The notes: generated from the letters alone by a model not told the origin. DNA of 64,000 nt from Amycolatopsis sp. DSM 110486 (GCF_019468465.1 NZ_CP080519.1:1689001-1753000); one strand, 5' to 3'. Positions 32,744 through 41,872 are shown, counted from the first letter of the stretch. Numbers and translations: made by a program.

Positions 32744-34063
32744 ATGGAAAACCGCACGTCAGCGGTCGGCGTCGCCGCCCCCGCAGGCCCGGCGAGCATC
32801 GACCGCCGGGTCGTGGCCGCCGGGTTGGTCGGCTCGATCGTCGAGTACTTCGACTTCGGCATCTACGGCTACCTCGCGACCGTGCTCGCCGTCGTCTTCT
32901 TCGCCTCCGGCGCCGACCCCACCGCGTCCCTGCTGGCCACGCTCGCGACCTTCGCCGCCGCGTTCGCGCTGCGTCCGCTGGGCGGCCTGATCTTCGGTCA
33001 CCTCGGCGACCGACTCGGCCGCAAGCGCATGCTGGCCACCACAGTGCTCGCCATGTGCGCCGCGACGTTCGCCGTCGGCATGCTCCCCACGTACGCGGCG
33101 ATCGGCAGCGCGGCCGCGTTCCTGCTGGTCACGGCCCGGTGCGTGCAGGGTGTCGCGGCCGGCGGCGAGGTCGGCGGTGCCGCGTCCTACGTCGCCGAAT
33201 ACGCCCCGGCCCACCGCCGCGGCTTCCTCTGCTCCACCGTCCAGTTCGGCGCACTCGGCGGCGCGCTGCTCGCGTCCGCCGTGGTCACGACGCTGACGAC
33301 CGTGCTCACCAAGCAGCAGATGACCGACTGGGGCTGGCGCCTGCCGTTCCTGCTCAGCCTGCCGCTGGGCGCGGTCGGCGTGTGGATCCGGCTCAAGCTC
33401 GAAGACTCGAAGCAGTTCCACAACCTGGCTGCCCAGGGTGAGGTCGCGAAGGCGCCGGTGCGCGAGCTGTTCGCTTCGCACCGCGGGGCACTGGTGCGCA
33501 CGCTCGGCCTGTCGATCCTGCTGTTCGCCCTCTACTACGTGGTCTACGTGTACGCGTCGATCCACCTGCAGCGCGTGGGCGGGTTCAGCCCGAAGCAGGC
33601 CTTCTGGTCGACCACGGTCACGCTGATCGTCTCGTGCGCGGCCATGCCGTTCTTCGGCGCGCTGTCGGACCGGATCGGGCGACGCCCGATGTTCCTCGGC
33701 GCGACGATCGCGACGCTGATCCTCACCGTGCCGGTGTTCATGGTGATGAACGCGGGTCACTACGTGCCGGCTCTGTTCGCCCAGATCGTGCTGGGGCTGC
33801 CCGAATCCGCGCTGATGGCGGTGGCGTTCTCGACGTTCGCGGAGCTGTTCACCACCCGCGTGCGCTACAGCGGCATCGCGCTCGGGTTCAACCTGGCCAG
33901 CACGGCCGTGGGCGGCACCGCGCCCTACATCTGCACCTGGCTGATCGCCCGCACCGGCAGCAGCCTGGCCCCGGCCGGTTTCCTCCTCGTGACAGCGTTG
34001 ATCACACTTGCGGCAGCAGTGCGGATGAAGGAGACCCGCGGCACCGCGCTGCGTGACAGCTGA
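32744..34063 (+). CDS. MHS-family MFS transporter (metabolite:H+ symporter)
   Basis: A 439-residue protein with 12 predicted membrane segments. The signature of the metabolite:H+ symporter group is visible: VGSIVEYFDFGIYGYLATVLA at the start, FGHLGDRLGRKRML between helices 2 and 3, VQGVAAGGEVGGAASYVAEYAPAHRRG, and the second-half repeat FGALSDRIGRRPMF. Members import organic acids, betaines or shikimate. It heads a six-gene operon, so it probably brings in the substrate. The start has AAGGCGG upstream. Confidence 0.94.
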   Translation: MENRTSAVGVAAPAGPASIDRRVVAAGLVGSIVEYFDFGIYGYLATVLAVVFFASGADPTASLLATLATFAAAFALRPLGGLIFGHLGDRLGRKRMLATTVLAMCAATFAVGMLPTYAAIGSAAAFLLVTARCVQGVAAGGEVGGAASYVAEYAPAHRRGFLCSTVQFGALGGALLASAVVTTLTTVLTKQQMTDWGWRLPFLLSLPLGAVGVWIRLKLEDSKQFHNLAAQGEVAKAPVRELFASHRGALVRTLGLSILLFALYYVVYVYASIHLQRVGGFSPKQAFWSTTVTLIVSCAAMPFFGALSDRIGRRPMFLGATIATLILTVPVFMVMNAGHYVPALFAQIVLGLPESALMAVAFSTFAELFTTRVRYSGIALGFNLASTAVGGTAPYICTWLIARTGSSLAPAGFLLVTALITLAAAVRMKETRGTALRDS

Positions 34064-34089
34064 ACCACGACAACCGAAGAAGGCAGGAC

Positions 34090-34806
34090 ATGGCGACACC
34101 GCCCCCTCTGGAACGACGCACCGACACCTACGCCGGCCGCAGCCTCGACGTGCTGCGCGGCATGGTGCGCGACGGGCAGTTGCAGCCCGGGCAGCGGCTC
34201 AACGAGGTCGAGCTCGCCCGCGCGCTCGGCATCAGCCGGGGTCCGCTGCGCGAGGCGATCCAGCGGCTGGCCAGTGAGGGCCTGCTCAACGTCGTGCCCC
34301 ACCGCGGTGCCTACGTGCGCACGTTCGACGCCGACGAGCTGCGCGATCTCTACGAGCTGCGCACCGCGTTGGAGACCCACGCCGTGCGGCTCGCGGCCCG
34401 GCGCGCGGACAACGAGGACCTGCGGGACCTCGACGACCTTCTGCGGGCCACCGAAGAGGTCCTGGAGTCCGATGTGGACACCGCGTACCCGGGCGAGTTC
34501 GACTTCCACCACCGCGTGGTCGCGCTGTCGGGCAACCAGTCCATCCTGCGCGCCTTCGCCGACGCCAACAACCAGATCCAGCTGGCCCGGTCGCGTTCCG
34601 GTCGCCAGCCGCGCCGGGCCCGCGACGCGTTCAAGGAGCACCGCGAGGTCCTGCGCGCGCTGGCCGCCGGCGACGCCGACGTGGCCGCGCGCCTGATGGA
34701 CGAGCACCTGCAGCATTCGCTCGAAAATGCCCTGTCCCTGTTCGAAAACACCGTGCCCGACAGCCCGAAGGGGCTGGCGGGGCGGGGAGAAGACGAGGAG
34801 TTGTAA
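34090..34806 (+). CDS. GntR-family regulator with FCD domain
   Basis: A 238-residue FadR-subfamily GntR regulator. The winged helix (LQPGQRLNEVELARALGISRGPLREAIQRLASEGLLNVVPHRGAYV) is followed by an FCD ligand-binding bundle with the metal-ligand histidines in FDFHHRVV and EHREVLRAL. Such proteins bind carboxylic acids. It lies 26 bases after the transporter gene and 5 bases before the lyase gene, so it is part of the operon and likely regulates it through the dyad at the operon promoter. Confidence 0.94.
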   Translation: MATPPPLERRTDTYAGRSLDVLRGMVRDGQLQPGQRLNEVELARALGISRGPLREAIQRLASEGLLNVVPHRGAYVRTFDADELRDLYELRTALETHAVRLAARRADNEDLRDLDDLLRATEEVLESDVDTAYPGEFDFHHRVVALSGNQSILRAFADANNQIQLARSRSGRQPRRARDAFKEHREVLRALAAGDADVAARLMDEHLQHSLENALSLFENTVPDSPKGLAGRGEDEEL

Positions 34807-34811
34807 GCCCT

Positions 34812-35699
34812 GTGACAAGCTCTCTGGGTGCCCGGTTGCGCGAGCGGGTGGCGGCACGCGACCAGGCGCCGTTGCTCCTGGCGGGTGCGCCCAACGCGCT
34901 CACCGCCCGGGTCGCGGAAGAGACCGGGTTCGAAGCCGTCTACCTCTCCGGTGCCGGGATCACCAACACCTACCTCGGTGCCCCCGACGTCGGCCTGCTG
35001 TCCCTGCCCGAGCTGGCCGGCCACGTCGAGGCCACGCGTGACGCGGTGTCCCTGCCGCTCGTGGTCGACGCCGACACCGGCTTCGGCAACGCGCTCGGCG
35101 TGCAGCGCACCGTGCGCACGCTCGAACGCGCCGGCGCCACCGCGATCCAGCTCGAAGACCAGGTCTCCCCCAAGCGGTGCGGCCACTTCACCGGCAAAGA
35201 GGTGATCGAAGCGTCGGAGATGGTCGGGAAGATCCAGGCCGCCGTCGACGCTCGTGCCACCGAGGACTTCCTGATCGTGGCGCGCACCGACGCGCGCGCG
35301 GTGGTGGGACTCACCGCCGCGTGCGAGCGCGCGAACCTCTACCGCGAAGCCGGCGCCGACATCCTGTTCGTCGAAGCGCCCGGTTCGCCGGAGGAGCTGG
35401 CCGAGATCACCCGCACCGTGCCCGGCCCGCACATCGCCAACATGGTCGAGGGCGGGCTCACGCCCATCCTGCCGCTGGAAGAGCTGCGCACGCTGGGCTT
35501 CTCGGTCGCCCTCTACGCCAACACGGCCATGCGCGGCGCCGTCGCGGGGATGCGGATCGCGTTGCGCCACCTCAAGGAACACGGCGACACCACCGAGATC
35601 GGCGACAAGATCATCAGCTGGGCCGACCGGCAGAACCTGGTGCGCAAGCCGCTGTTCGACGCCCTCGACGAGAAGTACGCGGGAAGGACCACCGAATGA
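34812..35699 (+). CDS. Isocitrate lyase / PEP mutase-family lyase
   Basis: A 295-residue TIM-barrel lyase. The metal-binding DADTGFGN and the catalytic-cysteine loop KRCGHFTGKE are present; the cysteine places it with C-C lyases (methylisocitrate or dimethylmalate lyase type) rather than the PEP mutases. It would split a 2-hydroxy-dicarboxylic acid, giving pyruvate, glyoxylate or a related 2-oxoacid. The GTG start has GAGGAG upstream. Its TGA overlaps the ATG of the amidohydrolase gene (ATGA). Confidence 0.9.
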   Translation: MTSSLGARLRERVAARDQAPLLLAGAPNALTARVAEETGFEAVYLSGAGITNTYLGAPDVGLLSLPELAGHVEATRDAVSLPLVVDADTGFGNALGVQRTVRTLERAGATAIQLEDQVSPKRCGHFTGKEVIEASEMVGKIQAAVDARATEDFLIVARTDARAVVGLTAACERANLYREAGADILFVEAPGSPEELAEITRTVPGPHIANMVEGGLTPILPLEELRTLGFSVALYANTAMRGAVAGMRIALRHLKEHGDTTEIGDKIISWADRQNLVRKPLFDALDEKYAGRTTE

Positions 35700-37108
35700 A
35701 GCCCTACGATCTGCGACTCCACGGCGGCCGGGTCGTGCTGCCCGGCACCGGCCTGAGCGAGGTCGACGTGTGCGTGCGCGACGGGAAGATCGCCGCGATC
35801 TGCTCGCCGTCCGACGAACTGCCCGCCACCGAGACCGTCGACGTCACCGGCCGCTGGGTCCTGCCCGGTGCCATCGACGCCCACGTGCACCTTGGCCAGG
35901 ACCTCTCCGTGCCCAAGACCGTGGAGGACGCCGCACTCGAGACGGCTTCGGCCGCGGCGGGCGGCGTCACCACGATGCTGGCGTACCTGATGAGCCCGCG
36001 GCCCTACGACGAGCTGTTCCCGGCCGCGCGCGACCTGATGGCCGAGCACGCGCACACCGACTTCGGCTTCCACTTCTGCGTGGTGACGCCCGAGCACGTC
36101 GAGTCCATCGGGCACTACACGCGTGACCTCGGTGTGTCGAGCTTCAAGGTGTTCACCAACTTCCGTGGCAACGAGGGCGCGTACCTCAACCTGCCCGGCA
36201 ACGACGACTCGTTCCTGTTCGACGCGCTGCAGGCCGCCGCCGACTCCGGCGCGATGATCGCGCAGCACGCCGAGAACATCGAGCTCGTGTGGCGGCTGCG
36301 CGAGCGGCTGAGCAAGGACCCCGACGCCGGCCTGGACGCGTGGCACGCCGTGCGTCCGCCGTATGTGGAGGCCGAGGCCGAGGGGCGGGTCGCGTACCTC
36401 GCGAGCGTGGTCGGCGCGTCCAGCTATGCGGTGCACGTGACGAGCCGGGAAGCGCTTTCGGCGTTGGAGCGCCAGCGGGCCGAGTACCCCGACGTGTTCG
36501 TGGAGACGTGCCCGCACTACCTCACGCTCGGCATCGACTCCGGGCTCGGCTCGCGCGGCAAGGTGAACCCGCCGCTGCGTACGCGTGACGACCGCGAAGC
36601 GTTGTGGGAAGCCGTGGCCGACGGCCGCGTCGACGTGATCGGCTCCGACCACGTGCCGCGGCATTTCAGCGCGAAGGACAAGGACCTGTGGAGCGCTTCG
36701 GCCGGTTTCCCCGGCACCGGAACGCTTTTGCCGCTGCTGCTGAGTGAAGGTCACTTCAACCGGGGCATTCCGGTGGAGCGGCTCGTCGACCTCACGGCCA
36801 CGCGTCCGGCGCAGCTGTTCGGCCTGTGGCCGCGCAAGGGCGCGATCCGGATCGGCGCGGACGCCGATTTCGCTGTCATCGACCCGAACCGGCCGAGCAC
36901 GGTCGCCGCGGCGACGCAGCATTCCGGTGCCGAGTACTCGGTGTGGGAGGGCTGGGAGTCGAAGGTGAGCGTGCAGCACACCATTCTCGGCGGCGAGTTC
37001 ACCGTGCGCGACGGTGAGGTGCAGGGCCCGCGCGGGCGGTTCCTGTCCCGGCGCAACAGCGGGCGTGCCGCGCTGGCTGCCAGTGCGAAGCAGGAGGTTT
37101 CGGCGTGA
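35696..37108 (+). CDS. Cyclic amidohydrolase (hydantoinase/dihydropyrimidinase/allantoinase family)
   Basis: A 470-residue binuclear metal hydrolase. Metal ligands are visible as DAHVHLG, the probable carboxylated lysine in SSFKVFTNFRG, QHAEN, AVHVTS and the catalytic Asp in GSDHVPRHFS. The family opens cyclic amides (hydantoins, dihydropyrimidines, allantoin). It is coupled by ATGA to the lyase upstream and by GTGA to the amidase downstream. The substrate-binding loops are not obviously those of any one named enzyme, so the ring it opens is left open. Confidence 0.92.
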   Translation: MKPYDLRLHGGRVVLPGTGLSEVDVCVRDGKIAAICSPSDELPATETVDVTGRWVLPGAIDAHVHLGQDLSVPKTVEDAALETASAAAGGVTTMLAYLMSPRPYDELFPAARDLMAEHAHTDFGFHFCVVTPEHVESIGHYTRDLGVSSFKVFTNFRGNEGAYLNLPGNDDSFLFDALQAAADSGAMIAQHAENIELVWRLRERLSKDPDAGLDAWHAVRPPYVEAEAEGRVAYLASVVGASSYAVHVTSREALSALERQRAEYPDVFVETCPHYLTLGIDSGLGSRGKVNPPLRTRDDREALWEAVADGRVDVIGSDHVPRHFSAKDKDLWSASAGFPGTGTLLPLLLSEGHFNRGIPVERLVDLTATRPAQLFGLWPRKGAIRIGADADFAVIDPNRPSTVAAATQHSGAEYSVWEGWESKVSVQHTILGGEFTVRDGEVQGPRGRFLSRRNSGRAALAASAKQEVSA

Positions 37109-37794
37109 GCGACCGTCCGTGGTCCGACGTGATCACCGCCGACGACGAAGCCCGCTACGAAGCCGCGGGGTTCGGCAAGCCCGCCGGCCTCGGCGAGCGG
37201 CCGGCGTTGCTGATCATCGATGTGCAGTACCGCACCGTCGGGAACTCGCCGAAGCCGTTCTTCGAGTCGGTGGCCGAGGACTACCGCACGAGCTGCGGCC
37301 AGGCCGGCTGGGACGCGGTGGCGAACATCAGCCGGCTGCTGACGACGTTCCGGGCTCGGGGCTGGCCGGTTCTCTACCCTTATGTGGCCCCGAAAGCCTC
37401 GTACGACTCGGGTCGGCTGGGGGCGAAGGTGCCGTCCATCATGGACGTTCCTTCGCAGGGATATGAGTTCGTGGCCGAGGTCGCGCCGGCCGAGGGTGAC
37501 GTGCTGCTGCCGAAGCGGCACCCGAGCGCGTTCTTCGGGACGCCGCTGGTCAGCTACCTGATCGACCGGGCCGTGGACACACTCGTGGTCACCGGCTGCA
37601 CCACCAGCGGCTGCGTGCGGTCCAGTGTGGTCGATGCGTTCGCGTACAACTTCCGCGTCGCCGTACCGCACGATGCCGTGTACGACCGCACGCCGACCGT
37701 GCACCAGGCCAACTTGTTCGACATGGCGCAGAAGTACGCGGACGTCGCCAGCACGGACCGGATCCTCGCGGCCCTTTCGGAGGTCTCGGCGTGA
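37105..37794 (+). CDS. Isochorismatase-family cysteine hydrolase (N-carbamoylsarcosine amidase / maleamate amidase-like)
   Basis: A 229-residue cysteine hydrolase. The catalytic triad is visible: Asp in LLIIDVQYRTVG, Lys in LLPKRHPSAFFG and Cys in VTGCTTSGCVRSS. The N-terminal extension (ITADDEARYEAAGFGKP) is characteristic of the N-carbamoylsarcosine/maleamate amidohydrolase branch. It would release ammonia or carbamate from the linear amide made by the preceding ring-opening enzyme. The GTG start overlaps the upstream stop, with AGGAGG nearby. Confidence 0.92.
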   Translation: MSDRPWSDVITADDEARYEAAGFGKPAGLGERPALLIIDVQYRTVGNSPKPFFESVAEDYRTSCGQAGWDAVANISRLLTTFRARGWPVLYPYVAPKASYDSGRLGAKVPSIMDVPSQGYEFVAEVAPAEGDVLLPKRHPSAFFGTPLVSYLIDRAVDTLVVTGCTTSGCVRSSVVDAFAYNFRVAVPHDAVYDRTPTVHQANLFDMAQKYADVASTDRILAALSEVSA

Positions 37795-39149
37795 CCGACG
37801 TCGACGTGATCGTGGTCGGGGCCGGCGGTGGCGGGCTCACCGCCGCCCTGGCGGCCCACGACGCCGGCGCCAGCGTGGTCGTGTTGGAGAAGGCGGAGCA
37901 CGCGGGCGGGAACACCGCGTTGTCCACGGGCTCCGTGCCGGGCGCGGGAACGCGCTTCCAGGCCGCGGCGGGCATCGACGACTCCGCCGCCCGCCTCGCG
38001 ACGGACCTGCTGGCCCAGTCGGGCAGCCACGACGCCGACGACCTCGCCCGCCTGCTCGCCGCCGGTTCGGCCGGGCTGGTGGAGTGGCTGATCGACACGC
38101 ACGGCGTCGACCTGCGCCTGATCACCGACTACAAGCACGTCGGCCACTCCGTGCCCCGGCTGCACGCGCCGCCTTCGCGCAAGGGCCGCGACCTCGTCGC
38201 CGACCTGCTCGGCGCGGTGCGGGCGACGGACACCGAGGTGCTCGTGCACACGCCGGTGGCCGCGTTGCTCCACGACGAGGGCCGGGTCACGGGCGTGCGG
38301 GTCTCCGGGCCGCGCAGTGGCACCTACGAGATCACCTCCCACGCCGTCGTGTTGGCCGGCAACGGCTTCGCGGCCAACCGCGCCCTCCTGCGCGAGTGGG
38401 CCCCGGCGATCGCCGGCTTCGAGTACTTCGGCGCGCACGGCAGCACGGGCGAGTCGCTGCAGTGGGCCCTCGACCTGGGCGCCCGGCTGGGCAACCCGAC
38501 GGCGTACCAAGGATACGCGGCCGTCGCGTATCCCCACGGCTCCATCACCTCGTGGACGACGGTGGAGATGGGCGGCGTGCTCGTGAATGGCGCCGGCCGG
38601 CGCTTCGGCGACGAATCCCGCGGCTACTCCGGCTACGCCGACGCCGTGCTCGGCACTCCCGGCCCGTGGCACGTCGTGTTCGACACGAAGATCCGCGACT
38701 ACGTGGCGAGCCACGAGGAGGAGTTCGCGGACCTCGTCGCCATGGGCGGCGCGCGGGAGTGCGCGTCGGTGGAGGAACTGGCCACCTTCTGCGGCGTCTC
38801 CCCTTCGGCCCTCTCCACCACCCTGGCCTCCGCCGCGACGGTGGCCTCCGGCGACGACAAGGACGAGTGGGGCCGCACGGACTGGGGCTTCGGCCCGCTG
38901 CACGCGCCCTACGTGGCCGTCCGGTCGGTGCCCGGTCTCTTCCACACCCAGGGCGGGCTGCTCGTCGACGGGCACGCCCGGCCGACCACCGACACCGGCC
39001 CCATCCCGGGCCTCTACGCCGTCGGCGGCGTCGCCACCGGCATCAGCGGCCACACCGGCGGCGCCGGCTACAGCTCCGGCAACGGCCTCCTGGCCGCCCT
39101 CGGCCTCGGCCACCTCGCCGGCACCCACGCCGGCTCCCTCCTGCGATGA
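37791..39149 (+). CDS. FAD-dependent oxidoreductase (fumarate reductase / 3-ketosteroid dehydrogenase-like)
   Basis: A 452-residue flavoprotein of the FAD_binding_2 family. The N-terminal Rossmann motif is VIVVGAGGGGLTAALAAHDAGASVVVLEKA followed by GGNTALSTG, and the C-terminal FAD loop is GLYAVGGVATGISGHTGGAGYSSGNGLLAAL. It would oxidise or reduce a C-C double bond next to a carbonyl. The GTG start overlaps the amidase stop as GTGA, making it the last gene of the operon. It has no signal peptide. Confidence 0.92.
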   Translation: MTDVDVIVVGAGGGGLTAALAAHDAGASVVVLEKAEHAGGNTALSTGSVPGAGTRFQAAAGIDDSAARLATDLLAQSGSHDADDLARLLAAGSAGLVEWLIDTHGVDLRLITDYKHVGHSVPRLHAPPSRKGRDLVADLLGAVRATDTEVLVHTPVAALLHDEGRVTGVRVSGPRSGTYEITSHAVVLAGNGFAANRALLREWAPAIAGFEYFGAHGSTGESLQWALDLGARLGNPTAYQGYAAVAYPHGSITSWTTVEMGGVLVNGAGRRFGDESRGYSGYADAVLGTPGPWHVVFDTKIRDYVASHEEEFADLVAMGGARECASVEELATFCGVSPSALSTTLASAATVASGDDKDEWGRTDWGFGPLHAPYVAVRSVPGLFHTQGGLLVDGHARPTTDTGPIPGLYAVGGVATGISGHTGGAGYSSGNGLLAALGLGHLAGTHAGSLLR

Positions 39150-39297
39150 GGAGTTCGCCTGCCTTCCCTCCCCACCGCTCGGCCTGACCCTGCTGACACA
39201 GCCGCGGAGCGAGCGATGGCCCGGGACCTGCTCGGTACTCCCGTGTGGACAGTGCGGCCGGGCCCAAGTGTCCACAAGAGAGTGTCCGCGCCAGGAC

Positions 39298-39645
39298 CTA
39301 AGTGACCCAGCGCCATTCGTGGCGGCCGGGGGTGAGTATTTCTGTGGCGAGGTGAGCTTGGGTGGCCGAGACGAAACCGGCGAGATAGGCGAGGCCGGCG
39401 GCGGTGATGATGTCGATGGTGCCGTTGCGGAGGGCGGTGAGAGTGGTCGGCAGATGTGACGCGAGGGCGGCGTGAAGAGCCGTGACGGCTTCGGTTTCGG
39501 TATGGGACAGGGCCAGACGGCGGGAGATCTCGGTGGCTGTGTGAGCAGTGGAGGACTTCATGCCAAAAACTGTATCGAACACCTGATCGACAACGCAGTC
39601 GCTGAATCGGGTGGTCTCGGCGCGGGTCACTGAATCAGCAGCGAC
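39298..39645 (-). pseudogene. Remnant of a DUF222 / 13E12-repeat (HNH endonuclease) family gene
   Basis: The reading frame covering FGMKSSTAHTATEISRRLALSHTETEAV to GTIDIITAAGLAYLAGFV resembles the N-terminal DUF222 region of the actinobacterial 13E12-repeat family. Those proteins normally run 350-500 residues and end with an HNH domain. Here the frame stops after RHEWRWVT, with no HNH part. No SD fits an obvious start, and the upstream end dissolves into low-complexity DNA. It is best read as a decayed fragment. Confidence 0.55.
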
Positions 39646-39714
39646 GGCGATCGCGCAGTCGACTCTCACGACTGCCCTGACTCGGCCCACCGACACGGTT
39701 CGAGTAGCGGGGTC

Positions 39715-40110
39715 CTCTGACACGGCCCGCTCGCCCGCTCGCCCAACCCGGCTCGCTCGACCAACCCGGCTCTGGTTGCCAGCTCGGTCAAGCCGAATCG
39801 TTCGGCTCGCGGCCCTCCGGCTCGGTTCCGCCAACGGACTCAGCTCGACTCGCCTCGGCTACCGCACTCGGCAGGCCCGGCTCGATTCGGCCCGCCCGGC
39901 CGGGCTCCGTTCGACTTCCGGATCCACTGAGCCAAGCCTGCCCCAGGTCGAGCCGAGGCCGGCCGGCCTCGGCTCGACTGCCTCGGCTCAGTTCGACTCC
40001 GGCTCGGCCACAGGACTCGACCGACCTGGTTCGGTTCGACTCAACCAGCTCGACTCGGCCAGCTCGACCCGGTTCCGCTCGACTCGACCAGCTCAGCTCG
40101 GCGACTCGAA
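39715..40110. repeat. Low-complexity region of degenerate GCTCGACTCG-type repeats
   Basis: About 400 bases are made of imperfect copies of GCTCGACTCG, GGCTCGGTTC and similar 8-11-mers, on one strand. An open frame passes through it, but its translation is only Ser/Arg/Leu/Thr periodicity and no gene is supported. It separates the 13E12 remnant from the metallophosphoesterase gene. Confidence 0.7.
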
Positions 40111-40180
40111 GCAGCCCTAACAGCCCATTGGGCCGTTAGCTTCAAGAGTCCGGCTACTCTGGGTAGACCATGTCGAAGGG

Positions 40181-41329
40181 ATGGCGACCGTGATGCGTCG
40201 GGTTCGTCGGGCGGCCGCCCTGGTTGTTGCGTTGCTGTTGTTGTTCGGGGAGCCCTGGTCGGTGTTCGTGTTGTTGCCGGGGTGGCCGGTGGCGGGGACC
40301 GTCGCGGGGACGGTGGTGTTCGCGGGCGCGATGGTGGCGTTCCCGGTGCTGATGTTCCAGGGCCACGGGCCGAGGCAGAGCGATGCGGCGGCGCGGGCCG
40401 GGGACGTCATGCTGGGCACCGCCTGGGTGCTGTTCACCTGGAGCGTCCTCGGGCACGTGTTGCGGCTGGCGCTGCTGGTCGCGGGTGTCGACGACCCCGC
40501 GCGGCCGCGGATCGTGGCGGCGGCGAGCCTGGTGGTGTCGGTGGTGTTGCTCGTGGTCGGCAACCGGATCGCGATGCGGGTGCCGCCGGTGAAGGAAGTG
40601 GACGTGGTGATCCCGCGGCTGGGCGCGGGCGTCGACGGGCTGCGCGTCGCGGTCATCACCGACACGCACTACGGCCCCCTCGACCGCACCAAGTGGTCGG
40701 AGAAGCTGGTCGCCGAGGTGAACCGGCTGCAGGCAGACGTCGTCTGCCACGCGGGCGACCTCGCCGACGGGTCGGTCGCCAAGCGCCGCAAGCAGGTCGA
40801 CCCGCTGGGCGGCGTGCAGGCCGGCCTCGGCCGTTTCTACATCACCGGCAACCACGAGTACTTCGGCGAAGCCCAGGCCTGGCTCGACCACATGGCGAGC
40901 CTCGGCTGGGACACCCTCCACAACCGCAGCACCCTCGTCGAACGCGGCGGCGACCGCATCCTCTTCGCCGGCATCGACGACCCCACCGGCGCGGCCTCCG
41001 GGCTGCCCGGCCACGGCCCCGACCTGCCCGCCGCCCTCGCCGGCGCGGATCCGGACGTCCCCGTCGTCCTCCTCGCCCACCAGCCCAAGCAGGTCAAACA
41101 GGCCCGCGAAGCCGGCGTCGACCTGCAGATCTCCGGTCACACCCACGGCGGCCAGATCTGGCCGTTCCACCTGCTCGTCCGCCTCGACCAGCCCACCCTC
41201 TCCGGCCTCACGCCCCACGGCCCCCGCACCCAGCTCTACAACAGCCGCGGCTCCGGCTTCTGGGGCCCTCCGTTCCGCGTGTTCGCCCCCAACGAGATCA
41301 GCCTCCTCACCCTCCGCCGCGCCGCCTGA
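40181..41329 (+). CDS. Membrane-anchored metallophosphoesterase
   Basis: A 382-residue protein. Four hydrophobic segments in the first ~130 residues (ALVVALLLLFGEPWSVFVLLPG..., AGTVVFAGAMVAFPVLMF, AWVLFTWSVLGHVL..., LVVSVVLLVVG) are followed by a calcineurin-like phosphoesterase domain: ITDTHYGP, CHAGDLADG, YITGNHEY, LAHQP and SGHTHGGQIWP, so all metal ligands are present. It resembles YkuE/YaeI-type enzymes acting on lipid phosphoesters. The start is uncertain within a few codons (40181 or 40193). Its stop codon lies at the start of the first 41.3-kb repeat. Confidence 0.92.
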   Translation: MATVMRRVRRAAALVVALLLLFGEPWSVFVLLPGWPVAGTVAGTVVFAGAMVAFPVLMFQGHGPRQSDAAARAGDVMLGTAWVLFTWSVLGHVLRLALLVAGVDDPARPRIVAAASLVVSVVLLVVGNRIAMRVPPVKEVDVVIPRLGAGVDGLRVAVITDTHYGPLDRTKWSEKLVAEVNRLQADVVCHAGDLADGSVAKRRKQVDPLGGVQAGLGRFYITGNHEYFGEAQAWLDHMASLGWDTLHNRSTLVERGGDRILFAGIDDPTGAASGLPGHGPDLPAALAGADPDVPVVLLAHQPKQVKQAREAGVDLQISGHTHGGQIWPFHLLVRLDQPTLSGLTPHGPRTQLYNSRGSGFWGPPFRVFAPNEISLLTLRRAA

Positions 41330-41670
41330 CCTGGGCACCACCGGCCCTCGACCGCCCGGCCTGACGCGAGCAACGACAGGCCGGGCGAGCGCTTCGAAGC
41401 GACCCGGCCAGGCCCGCCGTCGACGACCTCAACCCGGCCACCACGCCTGACCTGAGCACGGCCGACCGACTGGCCTGACGCGAGCAACAGCAGGCCGGGC
41501 AAGTGCTTCCACGGGACCCAGCGATCCGCCGCGCCGCCCGACCGGCCCCGCTCGCCCAAAAACTGGCCTGACCCCAACCCGGCGAGCACGCCTGACCTGA
41601 GCACCGCCGACCCTCGACCTCCCGGCCCGACTCGATCACCGACAGGCCCGGCGAGAGCTTCGGCGCGTCG
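41324..41670. repeat. Three diverged copies of a 120-145-bp tandem repeat
   Basis: Copies begin at 41324, 41445 and 41590 with GCCTGACCTGAGCAC (first copy GGGCAC). Each carries a second block, GCCTGACGCGAGCAAC then AGGCCGGGCGAG and GCTTC, about 35-50 bases later. The first copy includes the metallophosphoesterase stop codon. Antisense frames through it repeat a peptide like SPGLSLLASGRAVEG, but no start or SD supports a gene. The remainder to 41872 holds an A/T-rich stretch (TTTTTTT at 41766) and no gene. Confidence 0.7.
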
Positions 41671-41872
41671 CACGCGACCTCGTCAGGCTCAACCCCGGCG
41701 CACCTTCGCCTGAAATCACCAACGCCAACCCCCACGGCACCTCCTCAACTCGCTCCACCGACTAATTTTTTTGTCTTGACAACAACAACGATCGGTGACA
41801 GCCTTCTCCCCAAGCGACCAACCGAGGAGTCCCCACCAAGCGCACCATCAACCACTGAAGGAGGCAAAACCC

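Noticed and set aside
39611..40120. A 169-residue frame through the low-complexity field
   Set aside because: Its composition follows the DNA repeat, it has no SD or domain, and it overlaps the 13E12 remnant on the other strand.
41307..41735. Antisense frames with repeated SPGLSLLASG-like peptides
   Set aside because: The periodicity is explained by the tandem DNA repeats; no start, SD or signal sequence is convincing.
41776..41800. TTGACA before the alpha/beta hydrolase gene as a promoter
   Set aside because: No acceptable -10 lies 16-18 bases downstream, and the T-run before it does not follow a hairpin.
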